From Viscum album (Eukaryota > Streptophyta > Magnoliopsida > Santalales > Viscaceae): DNA of 64,000 nucleotides. The notes beneath the pieces are model-generated. The model did no database searches. It was not told the origin of the DNA and saw only the letters and a program-made list of their open reading frames with translations. Position 1 is the stretch's first letter. Each line of letters opens with the position of its first letter. Below are positions 35,630 to 47,605 of the stretch, piece by piece. A program made the translations under genes and the position numbers. The stretch is taken from assembly GCA_963277665.1 (NCBI GenBank), contig OY728120.1, positions 944,557,195-944,621,194 of the forward strand. The letters run 5' to 3'.

Positions 35630-36541
35630 TGGTTATCTGCATAACTTTTCTGTCTACTCTAATCTATTCTCATGTGCTTCTGAATCAACTGAACTTATCA
35701 GCTTCCATTCACCTACTTCATCCCAAAAAGCTGGAGTTCGACAATGCTTTCAATATAATGCCTCAAATAGAGCCATCAGTATACTGGAAGGAAAACTGTT
35801 GTTATATGAAAATTCAACCAAAGAAAGATGTTTGTCCCAACTTCCCTGGTAATCCAGTGAACAAGCACGTAGCATATCATCCAAGGTCTGAATTGTTTAT
35901 TTTAACTGCCCATCTGATTAAGGATGAAAAGCTATACTAAAATTTAATTCAGTACCCAATGACATCTGAAGGCCTTTCCAAAAGTTAGAAGTAATCCTGG
36001 GATCACGATCAGATACAATGGAGAGGGGAACTCCATGAAACCTGACTATCTCTTTAACATACAATCGAGAAATTTGATCTAGAGACATTGTATCCCGAAT
36101 AGGAAGGAAATGAGCAGATTTAGTCAATTGATCAACAACAACCCAGATTGAATTATTACCTCGAGATTTCTTTGGTAATCCCACAATGAAGTCCATTGAT
36201 ATATTTTCCCACTTCCACTCTGGCACAGGTAACGGATGAAGCTTCCCTTTTGGTAACGGCCGCTCTTCTTTAACCTGCTGACAAGTCAAACACTTCACTG
36301 TAAAATCAGAAATATCTCTTTTCATTCCATCCCACTAATAATACTTCCGAAGATCTCTGTACATCTTAGTACTACGAGGATGAACTGAAAACGGGGAACT
36401 ATGAGCTTCACATAACAACTCATTCTTCAACTGTGAATCACAAGGCACCCATAATATCTTTCCAAATCTCAAAACACAATCATTATCAATGTTAAAATCA
36501 GACAACTTACCCTTCTGAACTAACACTACATTTTTCTGCAA
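35630..36541 (-). pseudogene. Tekay C integrase (zinc and catalytic core)
   Basis: The minus-strand segment 36335-36541 holds the N-terminal region (HSSPFSVHPRSTKMYRDL), followed by CLTCQQVKEERP of the HHCC zinc domain. The core has WENISMDFIVGLPKKSRG (first Asp), VVDQLTKSAHFLPI and VSDRDPRITSNFW (second Asp). At about 35915-35940 the usual QTDGQSER phrase reads SDGQLK flanked by two stops, so the catalytic Glu appears as Lys. One stop also separates the zinc and core parts (near 36330). Integration activity must be lost. Confidence 0.85.
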
Positions 36542-36545
36542 CTCA

Positions 36546-37118
36546 CTATCTTCTTTTCTGCGCTTGATTTATTCTGTTTGATAGAGATGATTTCACTGAC
36601 TCCTGAAACGAAATAGATGAATTTCCTACACCAAAACCTTCTATGCCAAAGTTTATCAAATCAAAAACCAAAATATCTTGTTCTAAACATAACATGGTTA
36701 ATGAAGTATTGCTTTTTCGACTTAAAGCATCAACCACTTTATTTTCTTTTCCCTGATGGTAATGGATCGTGCAATCTTAATCCTTGATTAATTCAAACCA
36801 TATTCTCTATCTCATGTTCAATTCTTTTTGAGTGAATATATACTTTAAACTTCTGTGGTCAGCATATACTTCACATTTGACTCCATACAAATGATGCCTC
36901 CAAATTTTTAAAGCAAAAACAATTGCAGCTAATTCCAAATCATGTGTAGGGTAATTTAACTCATTTGGTTTCAACTGACATGAAGCATAAGCAATTACCT
37001 GATCAATCTGCATTAGGACACAACCCAGTCCTTTCAACGAAGAATCACTGTAGACAACAAACTCACCATTTATGGATGTCAGTGCCAAAACTGGAGCATT
37101 CACCAATATACTTTTCAA
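36546..37118 (-). pseudogene. Tekay C RNase H
   Basis: [18 protein letters not shown] (first Asp), [20 protein letters not shown] (Glu), [20 protein letters not shown] (second Asp) and, after two stops, VVDALSRKSN (last Asp) are all present. All four catalytic positions are kept. Frame breaks lie at about 36806 and 36779. Confidence 0.88.
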
Positions 37119-38000
37119 TTACTGAAAATAATCATCACATTCTTTTGTCCAGATGAACTTAACACCTTTTCGAGTTAACTTAGTCATTGGACTAGATAAC
37201 CATGAAAACTTTTCAACAAACCTCCTGTAATAACCTGACAAACCAAGAAAGCTACAAATCTCAGTTATATTTGTGGGTCTTGGCCATTCTTCAGCAACTT
37301 TTATTTTAGCAGGATCAACAGTTATTCCATTTTTTGAAACAATGTGACCAAGTAAAGAAATTTGTTGTAACCAAAACTCACACTTGCGGAATTTCCCAAA
37401 TAGTTTCTTTTCTTTTAAGGTTTGAAAGAAAACCATTAAATGAATTTCATGTTCATCCTAAATTTTGGAATAAACCAAAATATCATCAATGAACACAACC
37501 ACAAACTTATCGAAGAACTCATGGAAAATTATATTCATAAGATCCATGAATACAACAGGTGCATTGGTTAAACCAAAAGGCATAACTACAAATTCATAAT
37601 GGCCATATCTTTTATGAGACGCGGTCTTTGGAATGTATTCTTCCTTTACTTTCAACTGATGGTACCCCGAACTCAAGTCAATCTTCAAAAAATACAGAGC
37701 TCCCTGAAGCTAATCAAACAAATCATCGATATGAGGCAAAGGATACCTATTCTTAATAGTGATGTTATTTAATGCTCTATAATCAATGCAAATTCTCATT
37801 GAACCATCTTTCTTTTTAACAAACAATACAAGATCACCCCATGGTGATGTGCTTGGTCAAATGAAACCTTTATCTAATAACTCTTGCAATTGATTCTTTA
37901 ACTCTAAAAGTTCAATTTGAACCATTCAATAAGGGGGTTTTGAAATTGGCTTAGCATCAGGAACTAAGTAAACAGTATATTCAACTTCCTAATCAGGTAT
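37119..38000 (-). pseudogene. Tekay C reverse transcriptase
   Basis: Read right to left: [124 protein letters not shown] and PTNITEICSFLGLSGYYRRF. This is a complete gypsy RT from fingers to connection, with the catalytic KID and IDD Asps. In-frame stops lie near 37457, 37712 and 37857, and another separates it from RNase H. The active site is otherwise conserved, so decay is moderate. Confidence 0.9.
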
Positions 38001-38092
38001 AATACCAAGAAACTCATCAGGAAAAACATCAAGGTACTCATTTACCACTGTAACATCATTAATCTGAACAGTTCATTTTTTTCAACAATATG

Positions 38093-38572
38093 TTAAAGGT
38101 AACATTCATTTCCATCTTTTACAAGTTTCTCAGCTTCCTGATATGTTATCAAAATAAAGGGTTCATTAATGTACACAAAATGAAAATCATTCTGAAAAGA
38201 AACTACTTTTGCTCTGAAATCAATCATAGCATGATAAACAGAAATCCAATCCATACCCAAAATAACATCAAACAGTACTAGAGGAAAAATAATAAGGTTT
38301 GTAGGTAGATTCTTTCCACACACAAGGATATGAATGTTCTTATGTTTTCTTTTTGTCTCAACATTTCCTCGAGGTGTTTTTACCATAAGTTCTGTATTCA
38401 TATCTTGAGATGGAATTCCCAATTTACTAGAAAACATCTTAGAAATTAAAGAGTGTGTAGACCCTGAATCAATCAACTCATTGGCATAATCTAATAAAAC
38501 AAACAGTGTACCTGATACTACTTCATTTGATGGACCAACATCCACTGAAGTAGTTGTAAAGGATTTCACCAC
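38093..38572 (-). pseudogene. Tekay C protease
   Basis: A 159-codon open frame contains LFVLLDYANELIDSGSTHSL with the retropepsin DSG triad motif, and IFPLVLFDVILGMDWISVYH near the end, the typical ILGMDW closing block. Length and placement before RT fit a gypsy aspartic protease that processes Gag-Pol. No stop lies inside this frame, but it is cut off from gag by a stop near 38580 and from RT by stops after 38092. Confidence 0.88.
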
Positions 38573-38599
38573 ACCTTTCTACTTGTAGTCTGGATTCTT

Positions 38600-39660
38600 T
38601 CCTTTGGTTAAGTTCTTTGTTGGAAACTAATTTTCATAATGACACATTTAATTACACTTAAAAAAATTTACTTACTGTAAATCAGATTTTTTCTTACCAT
38701 TACCCTGATCTTTTTCAGTGCAATTACGAGCCTTATGTCCCATTTTACCACATTGGTATTAATTACCAGAATTCAAAATACATTTCCCAGAATTCTTTTT
38801 ACCACAATTTTTACAAATTGTAAGCCTAAGTTTCTTACCATCATACTTTTTTGAAGAGTTCTTCCCTTTCACCTGCCACCTCGACCTCTTATTCTATTGT
38901 TTGTCAAAGAATACCTGATCATTGGAAAACTCCATTTCCACCTTCTCTGCACAACTAATAATTTTTTCATAACATTTGAACTCACGATAAGATAAATCCC
39001 TTCAATACCTTGGATTTAATCTAGAGTAAAGACTATTGATTTTACTATCAAGATCTTGTATGAAATTTGGAGCATACCTTGCAAGTCGAGTGAATTTTTC
39101 TTCATAAGAAGCCACTGAGTCATCCTCCTGCCTCAATTCCAGGAATTGTTTTTCCATCCTAAGATGAACCACCTTAGGAAAATATTTCTCAAGAAATATA
39201 CCTTTGAATTCAATCTAATCAAGAACATCAATCTCCTCACTATCCATGATATTTTTCACCATCGACCACCACTGATCAACTTCACCTTCAAAACAGTAAA
39301 CAAAAAGACTAACCTTTTGATGTTATAAACAACCCATGACATCGAAAATCCTTTCCAGTGCTTTTATCCACCCTTCTGATAGCACCGGATCAGATGATCC
39401 TCTAAATAATGGGGGTATTGCCTTATGAAATGCTCCACTACTGACATGTTCCTCTATGGTTGATCTGGAAAATATTTTACATGGATACCACCACCATTTA
39501 TAGCCTATGTCAACTATGTCATCACTGCAAAAAACTGTTCAGTTCCGATTCTGACCATCTCAGGTTGCTGATTTGGAATGTGTCTTCCTCCTGATGTCAT
39601 CCCAACATAGCTTCCCTGTTTCCTCTGTTGAAAACCATTCTGAACCCAAAAATATCTTAG
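38600..39660 (-). pseudogene. Tekay C gag
   Basis: Readable blocks in order on the minus strand are PPLFRGSSDPVLSEGWIKAL, YCFEGEVDQWW, FLEKYFPKVVHLRMEKQFLE, and LRQEDDSVASYEEKFTRLAR, the chromovirus capsid. Two zinc-knuckle areas follow, CKNCGKK and YQCGKMGHKARNC. In the second the first Cys is replaced by a stop codon. Four or five other stops are present. It would form the particle and bind RNA. Confidence 0.82.
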
Positions 39661-39766
39661 GCGAAGCAACATGGTAATTTGTAAATGCTATATGATTTAA
39701 ATATTAACATAAATTACTTTATGGATATTAATTTAACAATACCCTAACTCCAAAATTTATCTAAAC

Positions 39767-39781
39767 CTACGTCTTATACCA
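39767..39781 (-). other. Tekay C primer binding site, initiator-Met type, degenerate
   Basis: On the minus strand TGGTATAAGACGTAG matches TGGTATCAGAGC at nine of twelve positions and lies about 12 nt after the LTR end. This agrees with the orientation given by the coding blocks. Confidence 0.65.
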
Positions 39782-39793
39782 ACTATAATGAAA

Positions 39794-42700
39794 TGAACTT
39801 AAACAATACATAATATTGAATTAAATTAATAATTCACATTGAGGGTCTTTTCAGGTTTAGAGTTTTAAAGAATTAAGACATAAGTATTACATCTCAAAAG
39901 ATTACAAAGTAGACACTTCTACACAGTTTCCATTTTTTCATAAAATAAAAACTATTGAAAAAAAGTGACATGTCTAGTTCCAAGTTTTAGACAGCATGAC
40001 TTTTCCTTGATCCCCTCCTTAACCCTATTCATCTTTAAGTCCTCTAAAAACATTTCAAAACTTTGGATGATAATAAAAATCTCAGTAAGGGTTATAAAAC
40101 AAAGAATGAATACATTTGTTCATAAATACATACAAAACATGAACTCTTTTACTTACCTCATGAAATCATAAGATTTATGAATGACACATAGAAAACCTAT
40201 ATCATAAAGGTAACTTGTGGCATCTATAACATACTTACATTGTAGCTATTATAGCTACATAGGGAGTTACTTTAGAATACCCATCATTGTATATTCCCTA
40301 AATCTCTTAAGAGAAACATCCAGGTTTACCTCCGCCATGTTACCCAATACATTGGAGAGCTATCTCAGGTTCACCCTCCCTAGGTTTATTATGGAACCAC
40401 CTGTATACATAAATAATTCCCAAGAACCATAACATGATCATAACATATACCATAAGCATAAAGGAAAGATCACATTTCCACATTGAAAAAACAAAATATC
40501 ATTTCAAGATATTGAAATAATAAATCCATTCTCAAAAATCATTTTCAATACCAAAATACATAAAAAGAGTATATGGTATTTATTTTTCCTTTTAAAAACA
40601 TTACGGCTTGTTAAGGAAGCCAAAGATTAAATAATACTTGTGGCGGCGGAAAGGTCGTCGTCACTGCTTACGTAAAAAAAACATTCCTTGTTTTCATTTA
40701 GTAAAACTCTTCATATAGAAAGATTCCCTTTGAATGAAATGAAAATTCAAAGGGGTTTATACACCATATAAAATAAAGTGGTGTATAAAACAAAATATGC
40801 CTCAATGAAAGGAGATTGAGACGAAGTCCCTTACCTCGTGTCCGACTTGACTCGATCGTTCTTTAATCTCATGAATAATAAACTATAGTTAATTTATACT
40901 TGATTAAGAACCCTTTTCAAGTTTATTAATCCTTTTATATCACTTATTACCATGTTATAAACATTATTTAATCATTCAATTTAATAATGGTCGTATTGTC
41001 GATATTTGGTACATGAGTTAAAAATGAACACCTTATATTTCCAAGTTGTCCATGTGGTGAATAATCCATTATATCCAGAATGATATTAATGATTTAGATA
41101 TCATATATTTCATATATATCCAGTATATACATGTATTTATAATAGTAAATAACATTTGGAGGTAAGAAATGAAATGCACCGTTCATGGAGACGGTAAGCC
41201 GTACGTGCGCATGAACGCTACTTTCATTTCTATTTCTTATTTTAATGGAATTAAAAAATAATGATAAATAGGTATATTATAATTCTGATATAATTTAATA
41301 TATAATATCATATATAATATCTTTAACTCCATCCTTTATATGTCCCACATATGGCATTAACGAGTCATATCACTTTGAGGGGGCGGTAGTCCGCACTTCC
41401 TCTAATGAGCTTATTGCGTTTACCCATAATGGAAACCATAAAAGCATGATATAAATGGAAATTAAAGAAGCATAAAGAAAACATAAACATACTATATCAT
41501 ATATAAATACATTTCCATCATAATGGCCACCATGAGAGGCGGTAGGAGATAATCGAACAATCATCGTTTAGTGAGGCGTTAGTTTTCCATCCACAGAAAC
41601 ATTATGTTCTTCATCCATTAGATGGAGGTGTGTGTAAGTGTAGTTCAAATACTTCTCATAAATATATCCGAGTATATTGAGGATACTATTTTTGTTACAA
41701 AAGAAAGGAATAAAAAGAGTTTATGGGTTGGAGAAGTAAAATAAAAGAAAACAATTTAAGAGAAACTGTTACCTTTAATTTGGGTAACTTCCTTTGGATT
41801 GAACCAAAGGACTACTTGAAGTGCCTTTTGCCTAAGGTAAGGATTCTAGGAGGAGGAGAGGGATGCAGGGAGATTAATTGGGAAGAGTTTGGACGAGCCA
41901 AAAGGTTTTATAGGTGTGAGGAATTGGTTAGAAGTGGTCTCTTTTTATAAGGGAGAGGAGGGGCTCTTTAGGAAAGAGTGAAAACATTATTTTATTATAA
42001 ATATATCTTCAGTTTCAAAAGTCCCAACAATCATTAAAGTAGAATATAAGAATACTCATATTCGAAATAAAATCATACAATCATAATTGTACTTGTTTTG
42101 GATAATATTTTAATCATTATAATCTTATTTATTTAAATCATTTATTAATGAGGTAAATACTGTATCATTATTGTGTCATAAATAATTTAATTTATTTGAT
42201 TTCTAAAAATTATAAAAAAGTACCATGATGTTGGAAATATCTTTATCTTTCCAATTAATATTTATAGGAAAAATTATTACTTATATAACACAATATAGAA
42301 ATTAATTTACTAAAAGATTTTTGTTTATGTCCTTTTTGCCTTTACATTAAATTAATTAATATAAAGTGTCATTTTCTTACATAAGTGACTCCATGGGGTC
42401 CCAAAATCGACTCAAAGATGCCCAGGGTCGGCCATGACTCATCCAATAAGGTTTGGACAAGTGTTAAGTTAATTTTGAATTATTATAATATTCTTTTTAC
42501 CTTGAATTACCCTATTTACCTTTAACCGCAGTAAATAAAAGTCAAAAGTTACTATTCACCAAAAATTATTTTCATCTTATTGAACCAAATTTTACTTCTT
42601 GATAACAACCATGTATGTCATATTTTTGAAATTCAATTCACAGAAGCGGTAAAATTTCATTTAAATGAAAAAGTCAGTTTTTTTAACTACTACCAAGTGG

Positions 42701-43567
42701 TTTCACTATTCTTCAAAAATTGATGTTTTTCAGAAAAATACCAAAAATTCAACCTAAGATATATTTGATATTCTGAATTAAAAAATGATGTTTATTTTTC
42801 CAAATTCAAAACATAAAAGTGTCATTAATTAATTTTAAAATTAATTCCCGTTGTTAAAACAAATAGTGTGTTTTTAAGAAACAATAACTATCAAAAGATT
42901 GACACTTGTTTATGTCCAATTTAAAAGTGAAATTAATTCCCATGACCAAAATTGGATTAAATGGTAAAAATATATTATAATTAATATTTAAAACCAATTA
43001 AGAAGATAATCTATCCATATAAATAAATTAGATTAAAAGGCACTTTGGAATTAAAATACAATATTTTCACTATTCATTAAAAAATGAACTTTATCGGAAA
43101 AATCCCAAAAATTTAGTCAAAGTAAATTTTGATGTCCCGATTATAATGAAGGATTTTATTAGGTCAATTAGAATTTATTAAAGTGACCAAAACTATATTT
43201 AATAGGTTTATCCACTAAAAGGCGATAAATCGACCTTTTAATGTAAATTATGGTAAAAATTAGATTTATTCATATTTTAAGCCTCTATCATTTTTATTAG
43301 ATAAATGAAAATATATTTGACAAACATGTATAATCATATTTTAGTTAGTTTGTTCATTCCTACAAATAAAATGGCTATGAGTTAACTACCATTTAAAATA
43401 ATAATATTATATTATTAGTGTGCAATGTAAGATTTCAAAGAAACTCATTGTTGCGTATCAGGTACGTTATCGAAAATAGAAACCTATTTAAGGTAAAATT
43501 AATATTTAATTCACAAATATTAATAAATTTGAAAATATCCTATTCTTCCTTTACCTTAGATGTTACA
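39794..43567 (-). repeat. Tekay C 5' LTR (right)
   Basis: It aligns with 31359-35135. The start on the minus strand is TGTAACATCTAAGG at 43567. It contains the identical block at 40802-40870 and the inverted repeat at 41162-41239. Small reading frames in it (for example 41723-41950) have equivalents in the other LTR but show no protein motif. Confidence 0.9.
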
Positions 43568-43899
43568 CTAGGCCTACTAAGATTAGTTGTACTTGTTTTG
43601 GGATAGAGACCTTGGAAAGAATCATTCATCATTCTTCCTTGCACCTATGTTTGAGATGGGTATACCTTATGATAAGGTTTAAACATGAATGAATAAATAA
43701 ATAATTAATCTTAAATATTACATATTCTAGGATTACAAGGACCTAATTTTTTTTATATTTCAGGTATCGATCAAGGTCAATGTCTCCATCACATTTTCAT
43801 AGATGATATTCAATAGGATTTGCTAGTTGATTTATATAGAGTACATGTCAAAAATGATGACACTCTACGAGTTTCAATGCCTTAGTATATAGACGTATG
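43568..43899 (+). other. Tekay B leader, second part
   Basis: Continuation of the Tekay B internal region after the Tekay C insertion. Nothing coding is seen. Confidence 0.55.
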
Positions 43900-44420
43900 A
43901 TGTCTCTATTTCAGACTTAGTGACAAAGGATTGGTTTGAGGATATAGAGATATCATCCCGTTTGATACACGTTTAGAAGGAGCATTGGGTTTTGTTCATG
44001 GTGATGACGTTGCATGGTGAAAGAAAGAAATAGTGGTTCCTGTTCCTCATGGGTAATGTAGAGTTGGTAGTTTTTAGGAGGATTTATGAGGCCAGTTATA
44101 ATAAGAGTTTCTATATTCTAACACAAAGGAATCCATTCTCTAATATCTTCTAACCATTTAAGAGTGGAGATCTATTGTGTGGGAGTTTGGGATCCATTTC
44201 AAGACCCATATGCAATATTCTTTACAATTTTTTCTATATGAGGAGGCTAGGACATGACATTTCAAGGAGGCGTTTCATTTAGATATCTAACACCAGGTCA
44301 CCCCATTTATGTTGTTGATGTATCTTGAGGTTTTGATGAATTTAGAGTTTATCTAGGGGATGTTGACAAGGACCAAGTCGTTATGAGAGAAGAGTCTTAA
44401 AGATTAATTGAATAGTATAT
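43900..44420 (+). pseudogene. Tekay B gag relic
   Basis: Translation gives DWFEDIEISSRLIHV and MTLHGERKK, echoing the W-(x)3-LEKIF and W-W capsid blocks of chromovirus gag. Later text parallels the Tekay A gag region. All frames are heavily interrupted. Confidence 0.5.
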
Positions 44421-45039
44421 ATTTTGTTGGGGTTCCCAATTTTCATTGATAGAATATCTTTTAGAAAGGCAGGGGTAGGTCCTGACCCTCATCATCTCAT
44501 TCATATAGGGTTAGAATATCTCATTCCTCCGCTAAGGTATTAAACACATGTGTTTCATCTTGAGGGTAATGTTATTAGTGGAGAGAGTGCCTGATCATTC
44601 CATGTAGGTAGTGTTCACCAAGTGTTCTACTCGAGGTTCCTCCATTGATTAAATTTCTACAGAGGAAACAATAGTAAGGTTCTCCATCTTAGGATCAAAA
44701 AATAAGAGACATTGTGTGTTGACCATAACAACAATATTTCCATCATCATTTGAGATTGTCACACAATCATGGATTTTTTCATCATCAATGTCAGAAAGTC
44801 CATGGTGTAGGCCATGTGTAGCTAAATTCTCTAAATTTTCTGATTTGATGAAATCCAAGTGTCATCCACGGTAACCTTTGATTTTTTTCTACTTAGGTTC
44901 TAGATTTTTTTGATTCAAGAGATACACACTCTATCATATCACCTTCAATATTCAATGTATTGGTACTTTTGGTAGGGATTATTCTAGTTCACCATACATT
45001 GAAAACAATATTTTTAGTTCGATCTTATATGTATGGAGT
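44421..45039 (+). other. Tekay B gag-protease spacer
   Basis: Position suggests the end of gag and the start of protease. I can read no zinc knuckle or DSG motif. All frames have stops. Confidence 0.4.
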
Positions 45040-45227
45040 TTGTTGAGATTGTGAGATTATGCTGGGGAATCACCACTCTTGGGATACATCCTATGTTTAT
45101 GGATACAACCATATGACATCATCATTAGAATAGACATGATATATTTTTTCTCGTCTATTATGTATTGATTTAAGAGATATATTATGTTCTATGATTCTAT
45201 TAGAGTGTCTACAATTATCAGGCTGGA
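45040..45227 (+). pseudogene. Tekay B protease end
   Basis: PYDIIIRIDMIYFFSSIMY and FKRYIMF at about 45108-45195 are collinear with the PYDVILGMDWL...FRKRVVF close of gypsy proteases. The homology jumps directly to the integrase C-terminus at about 45228, so some 3 kb of pol has been lost. Confidence 0.6.
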
Positions 45228-45760
45228 ATTAGTTCAGATCTTGAAAGAGATGGTTTAGCTAATTCAAAAGAGGATGAAGGCATCATAGTATCATCAAAAG
45301 TTGTATATCAATCAAATGAGGAGTCCTCTAGTGTTAAATATTGTAGATCATGTATTATTTGATGTGACTCCTTATCATGGGAAATGGAGGGTTGGTTTTA
45401 GAATTAAGATGTATCCCAAGTTTGTTTGCCATTTCGAGGTGTTTTCTAGTGTTTTATCCATGGAATATCATATAGTAATTCCCTGTAGATAATCCGAATA
45501 CATGATATCTTCCATGTTACATAGATTTTTTGTTATCCTTATAATGACTCTCAAATCATTTATTTGGGAGAGATTAGTGTCGAAAATGATGAGACCTTCA
45601 AGGAGTGGCTTGCGGAAATCCACAACCACCATGAGAAAAAGTTGTGTGGATTTTCTATTCCCATAGTACTTGTCATGTTGCAACATAGTTTCATAGAGGA
45701 TAGTTCTTTGGAATATGATTCACACATATACACTATGTATTCTGATCTATTTGATATTTA
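45228..45760 (+). pseudogene. Tekay B integrase C-terminus and chromodomain relic
   Basis: LVQILKEMV, LIQKRMKAS and HQKLYINQMRSPL match the helical linker that follows the integrase core. VDHVLFDVTPYHGKWRVGFR and KFVCHFEVFSSVLSMEYHIV match the GPF tail. In another frame (45564-45776) GEISVENDETFKEWLAEIHN, HHEKKLCGFSIPIVLVMLQH and SFIEDSSLEYDS are collinear with the chromodomain tail, ending MYSDLF where YPHLF is usual. This is a highly decayed but complete order. Confidence 0.62.
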
Positions 45761-46109
45761 TCTCTTCTCTTATTGAGAGGTTTGTTTTTTAGTCATTACC
45801 CTTTTTTTCAAGGCATATAGTTGTTGACAATTACCATATTTATGATATAGTATTATATTCCATGATTTCCTTGTTTGCCGCCTTTATCTTAATTGATTAG
45901 AATCTCCCCATGGATAGTGTATTGAAGTTGGATGTCAGTGTTCCATAGTTTTGAGTCATGATCCTCTAAATTAGGATGTTGAACTCCTATAATTGAAAGA
46001 TTATTTAGAGTTATCTCATGGGGTGGATGTTTGAATGACCCATTTCCTTTCAATCATTCCAAGTTTAGTTTTAATTATTGATGAAGAGAATTGTATGAGT
46101 GGTATATAA
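45761..46109 (+). other. Tekay B 3' untranslated region
   Basis: No coding. It leads into the 3' LTR, whose start is placed at about 46110 by alignment with 27451. Confidence 0.45.
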
Positions 46110-47605
46110 TATAAAGGTCTGGATTTTTCTTAGAACATCCCTTTGTATTACAATGATGTTTCTTAGTGGTTTTTAGGTTCAAGTGTCTTTTTGAAAATTT
46201 TATTTATTTTTTTAGAAACAATAAGTGTTATATGATTTAGAGATTTATTAAATACTTTTAAATTTTTTCATATAATTATAAATATTTTAGAAAGTGGATT
46301 ATAATTTTTATATTCCTAATAAAAACTTTTTACATTAATTAATATGTTTTTATTGTTAAAAATTTATAATTTCTAAGGAAGAACTCACAGTTATGCAAGA
46401 CCTACTGCATATATAAGGGTAAGGCTATTTTTATAATTGTTTTGTAAGGTTAAGATCAATATTCACTTATGTGAGCCTTGTGATAGCACTAAGTAAGTGT
46501 GAAATAAGTTAACCTCATATAGAAAACCTACCATACATAATGGTAAGCTATAAGTTTCAATGGGATGAATTAATTAAACGAATTTCATTGAATTCTTTTG
46601 TTCTCTTAGGATATCTAGTTCTTTACAATGATAGTCTAGTGTCTCATAGAATATAGTAATAGTTTAGCCTAAGAATAAGTTAATTCCCATAGTGTGGATA
46701 TGAGATATATTATATTATATATGTTTTGTGATTTCATACACTACCACACTCATGTGGGAAGGGAGAATGAAACCCAGTGGACTCTAGGAGGGTGTTTTTT
46801 CTAACATCCAGGTTTGCGAGCAAAGGATGGCTAACTAAAATCTCTTTCCCCACTCTCTTATCCCAATATTATTGTATTCTATTATGAATAGTGGTTACCT
46901 TTACCCATATATGTGTATAGAGGGATGCAATGGCTATTGGTTATTTCACACACATGTATCAGTTGACATAGTATCCTATGGATTATTATATGTACGATGT
47001 GTATAGGATATGACGTATTGATGTGTAATGCATGAAATACATGTTGTGGTGGATCTTATAAGCTACTCAGTTACTATTTGTTTATGTGTAAAGGATGATA
47101 AGGTGATGTGATGTACATGGAATGTGTTATGATACTTTAGAACGCGTGTCATTATACTTTGTTACTTTTGGAGAAAATTGTCTCATGACATCAAATGTTG
47201 TGGAAAAGTCTATAACTAGGGGGTGTGGTATAGGGGACCCTATTTTATATTATATTATATGTTCACTGGTATGAATTACTTAGTGAGAGATAGCCATGGG
47301 TGTGATGGGAATGTAACATACCTATTTCGGTGATGAATTGGCATCACTTTTAGCTAACTGGGATTTAGTATGATTTATTTATATTTGGAATAAGATACTC
47401 CATGGAATATCCTATAGAGTATACATATTATTATTACCATACATGAATAAAAACTATTTTTAGGTTATCTAGAGTTGGTTGGAGATCAGATTAGATAATA
47501 TTATCTCATGATTTGATTATGAGTTGTTGGGCTTCAAGGTCACTACTGAGTTTATATTTTGGTTTCTGTAGATTCCTTTTACAATTTCTCAATTTTGAAG
47601 GATTT
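46110..47605 (+). repeat. Tekay B 3' LTR, truncated and internally deleted
   Basis: It aligns with the 5' LTR at 27451-28020, then jumps at about 46560 to the equivalent of 29880, then continues to the equivalent of about 30930. The final ~230 bp of the LTR are absent. The Athila LTR probably begins at this break. Confidence 0.7.

Larger units (their letters stand above)
31359..43567 (-). mobile_element. Tekay C: chromovirus in reverse orientation nested in the Tekay B leader
   Basis: Two 3.78-kb LTRs (left 31359-35135, right 39794-43567) face the minus strand and begin TGTAACATCT. A near-perfect polypurine tract adjoins the left LTR and an initiator-Met-like primer site the right one. Between them, on the minus strand, are gag with zinc knuckles, protease (DSGST), RT, RNase H, integrase and chromodomain. 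It is the best preserved of the three chromoviruses, but still has many stops and altered integrase catalytic residues. Exact left ends are uncertain by a few bases and I could not find a clean 5-bp target duplication. Confidence 0.9.
27451..47605 (+). mobile_element. Tekay B: decayed chromovirus, split by Tekay C and internally deleted
   Basis: The 5' LTR (27451-31158) and a shortened 3' LTR (46110 to about 47605) share long stretches, such as ATGATGTTTCTTAGTGGTTTT near 27494 and 46151. The internal region is in two pieces, 31159-31358 and 43568-46109, separated by the reverse-oriented Tekay C. Its LTR start, LTR end and first internal bases resemble those of Tekay A, so the two are relatives. 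Protease is followed almost at once by the integrase C-terminus, so RT, RNase H and the integrase core are missing. The 3' border is approximate because the LTR end is truncated. Confidence 0.78.

Noticed and set aside
41723..41950. Small ORFs in Tekay C LTRs (also 33223-33468 on the other strand)
   Set aside because: Both are within LTR sequence, differ in frame between the copies and show no domain.
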